From assembly GCA_023423235.1 (NCBI GenBank), contig JAFAFY010000075.1:1-6462 (forward strand): 6,462 bases of DNA, read 5' to 3'. This DNA is from Pseudomonadota bacterium. GTDB taxonomy: Bacteria; Pseudomonadota; Gammaproteobacteria; Xanthomonadales; Xanthomonadaceae. Below are positions 5,147 to 6,462 of the stretch, piece after piece. Position numbers and translations under genes: made by a program. Position 1 is the stretch's first letter, and each line of letters begins with the position of its first letter. The notes under the pieces are model-generated. The model made no database searches. It worked only from the letters and a program-made list of their open reading frames with translations, and had not been told where the DNA came from.

Positions 5147-6462
5147 GCTGGGGTCCTGGCATCGTCGGGATCGGGATGGACATGCGTGGGGGCATCAGGC
5201 GCCGGGTCGGCGCTGACGCGGTCGCGGCCGTCGCGCTTGCTGGCGTACAGCGCCGAGTCCGCGCGCAGCAGCAACGCCTCGGCATCCTCGTCCGGCCGCA
5301 ACGTGGCGACGCCGATGCTGAGACTGCAATCCAGGCCCAGCGCGTCGATGGTCACCGGCCGGCAGTTGACCGCCGCGCGGATGCGCATCGCCGTGGCGAT
5401 GGCATCGTCGATGCCTGCGCGCGGCATGACCAGCAGCAGTTCATCGCCGCCATAGCGTCCCAGCAGGTCATGCGCACGGATGCGGTTGCGCACCCGGCGG
5501 CTGATGTAATGCAGGCACTGGTCACCGACGCGATGCCCATGCGCATCGTTGATCGACTTGAAATGGTCGACATCGATGAAGGCCACCGACAGCGGCTCGC
5601 CACGGGCGTGGGCCTGTGCCACCGCCTTGCGCAGACCGCGCTCGATCGCCGGGCGGCTGGCCAGCGCGGTGAGTGCATCGACATCGGCGCGTGCGCTGGC
5701 AAGATCGCGGTCGCGGCGCAGTTCGATCAGCTTGTCGGTCAAGCCGAACGTCAGCACAAGCCCCGCCAGCGCGAAACTGAGCGCCAGCCCCTGCCCCAGC
5801 CACGCCGGGCCTGCGCCCATCCCCGGATTGCTCAGTTCCACTGCGCGCAAGGCGGCGAACGCCGCCAGGGGCAGCCATGACAGCGACAGCAGCAGCGCCT
5901 GCCGGTCGCCGCCCCAAGCCAGGCGGAACCCCGCCAGGAGCACCACCATCGCCGATCCCAGCAACAGCATATTGGCCAGCAACGCCGTCAGCGGCGCAGC
6001 GGTGAACAGCATCGCCACCGCCACTGCGGCGACCAGCCAGGTCAACGCGCGCAGGACGCGACTGAACCGTGGCGACTTGCGCGGCAGGTCCAAGTAACGC
6101 TGCTGGAACAGGTTGGTGCAGATCAGGCCCATGGCCCCGAGCAGGCGCGGCCCGCGCACGGATTCGGCCAGCCATGGCCCGATGAACGGCAGTTGCCAGG
6201 CCTCCCCGCCGACTGCGGCCAGATACGCGGCACCGAACAGCAGCATGCCGGCCAGGTAGCCGTAGCTGCGGTCACCCGTGCCGTACCAGAAGCCCAACGA
6301 CAGCAGGGCCAGCACCAGCATCGTCGCCAGGATCGCCGTCCGCCAGGCGACGTGGCGGAGATCGTCGCGGTGGACCTGGTCGCGCGTCGCCAGCGACAGC
6401 GGCATCGGATAGCCGGCCGGCGCGTCCACCCGCAGCCATACCGCCTGCCCGGCCTGCAGGCC
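5143..6462 (-). CDS. 7TMR-DISM diguanylate cyclase (GGDEF), 5' end beyond the window
   Basis: This is a membrane enzyme that makes c-di-GMP from two GTP. Residues here count from a GTG at 6429, but the frame stays open 11 more codons to the edge. The translated stretch (AVWLRVDAPAGYPMPLSL) looks like the end of the periplasmic 7TMR-DISM extracellular domain 2, so the true start lies outside. Seven hydrophobic segments follow at about 29-48, 56-75, 92-110, 126-143, 148-168, 178-195 and 209-230, matching the 7TM module, with the conserved-looking QQRYLDLPRKSPRFSRVLRA after the third. A short linker leads to the GGDEF domain (about 240-400): FIDVDHFKSIND, GH..GD, active-site GGDEL at 327-331 (5437-5451), and inhibitory-site RAHD at 318-321, five residues before it. 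Leu replaces the usual Phe of GGDEF, but the GTP- and metal-binding residues are present, so activity with product inhibition is expected. A Pro/Asp/His-rich tail (about 404-428) ends the protein. The gene overlaps the hydrolase gene by 4 bp. Confidence 0.93.
   Translation of the reverse strand, partial: GLQAGQAVWLRVDAPAGYPMPLSLATRDQVHRDDLRHVAWRTAILATMLVLALLSLGFWYGTGDRSYGYLAGMLLFGAAYLAAVGGEAWQLPFIGPWLAESVRGPRLLGAMGLICTNLFQQRYLDLPRKSPRFSRVLRALTWLVAAVAVAMLFTAAPLTALLANMLLLGSAMVVLLAGFRLAWGGDRQALLLSLSWLPLAAFAALRAVELSNPGMGAGPAWLGQGLALSFALAGLVLTFGLTDKLIELRRDRDLASARADVDALTALASRPAIERGLRKAVAQAHARGEPLSVAFIDVDHFKSINDAHGHRVGDQCLHYISRRVRNRIRAHDLLGRYGGDELLLVMPRAGIDDAIATAMRIRAAVNCRPVTIDALGLDCSLSIGVATLRPDEDAEALLLRADSALYASKRDGRDRVSADPAPDAPTHVHPDPDDARTPA
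5154..5157 (-). promoter_or_regulatory. Ribosome binding site of the hydrolase gene, inside the cyclase gene
   Basis: AGGA on the minus strand lies 7 bases before the hydrolase ATG and within the last codons of the cyclase gene. It allows independent initiation in addition to re-initiation at the ATGA overlap. Confidence 0.6.

Overview
The window is GC-rich with strong G/C preference at third codon positions. It encodes a subtilisin-type autotransporter, a small lipoprotein and a 7TMR-DISM diguanylate cyclase. This mix, plus a degenerate intergenic repeat near the left end, points to a Gram-negative gammaproteobacterium, most likely of the Xanthomonadaceae/Lysobacteraceae (Lysobacter, Luteimonas or Stenotrophomonas relatives). 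The family-level assignment is inference from memory, not from a database search.

Left half, plus strand. Positions 1-197 are intergenic and hold a degenerate REP-like element and a hairpin covering the start region of the first gene. A lipoprotein gene of about 140 codons (198-623) follows, closed by a good intrinsic terminator (631-665). A second hairpin (683-706) lies in the leader of the main gene. That gene (733-4161) encodes a 1142-residue autotransporter: signal peptide, S8 serine protease passenger with an intact Asp/His/Ser triad, beta-helix stalk, helical linker and C-terminal beta-barrel. It should place a protease on, or release it from, the cell surface.

Centre. Positions 4162-4282 separate convergent genes and contain an 11-bp UUCG-loop terminator that looks usable from both strands.

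Right half, minus strand. A probable two-gene operon reads leftwards. First is a membrane diguanylate cyclase whose 5' end is cut off by the right edge: the frame stays open to position 6462, and its N-terminal part looks like the end of a periplasmic sensory domain. Its stop overlaps by 4 bp the start of a permuted papain-like (YiiX/NlpC-P60 superfamily) cysteine hydrolase gene (4283-5146). The first gene makes c-di-GMP in response to an unknown signal. The second may hydrolyse an amide or lipid bond. Their link is supported only by the overlap.

No tRNA, rRNA, CRISPR, insertion sequence or phage gene is visible. Most of the window is ordinary chromosomal sequence. The points most worth a second look are the paired cysteines in the autotransporter protease domain, the RNA hairpins around the first two genes, and the tightly coupled cyclase-hydrolase pair.
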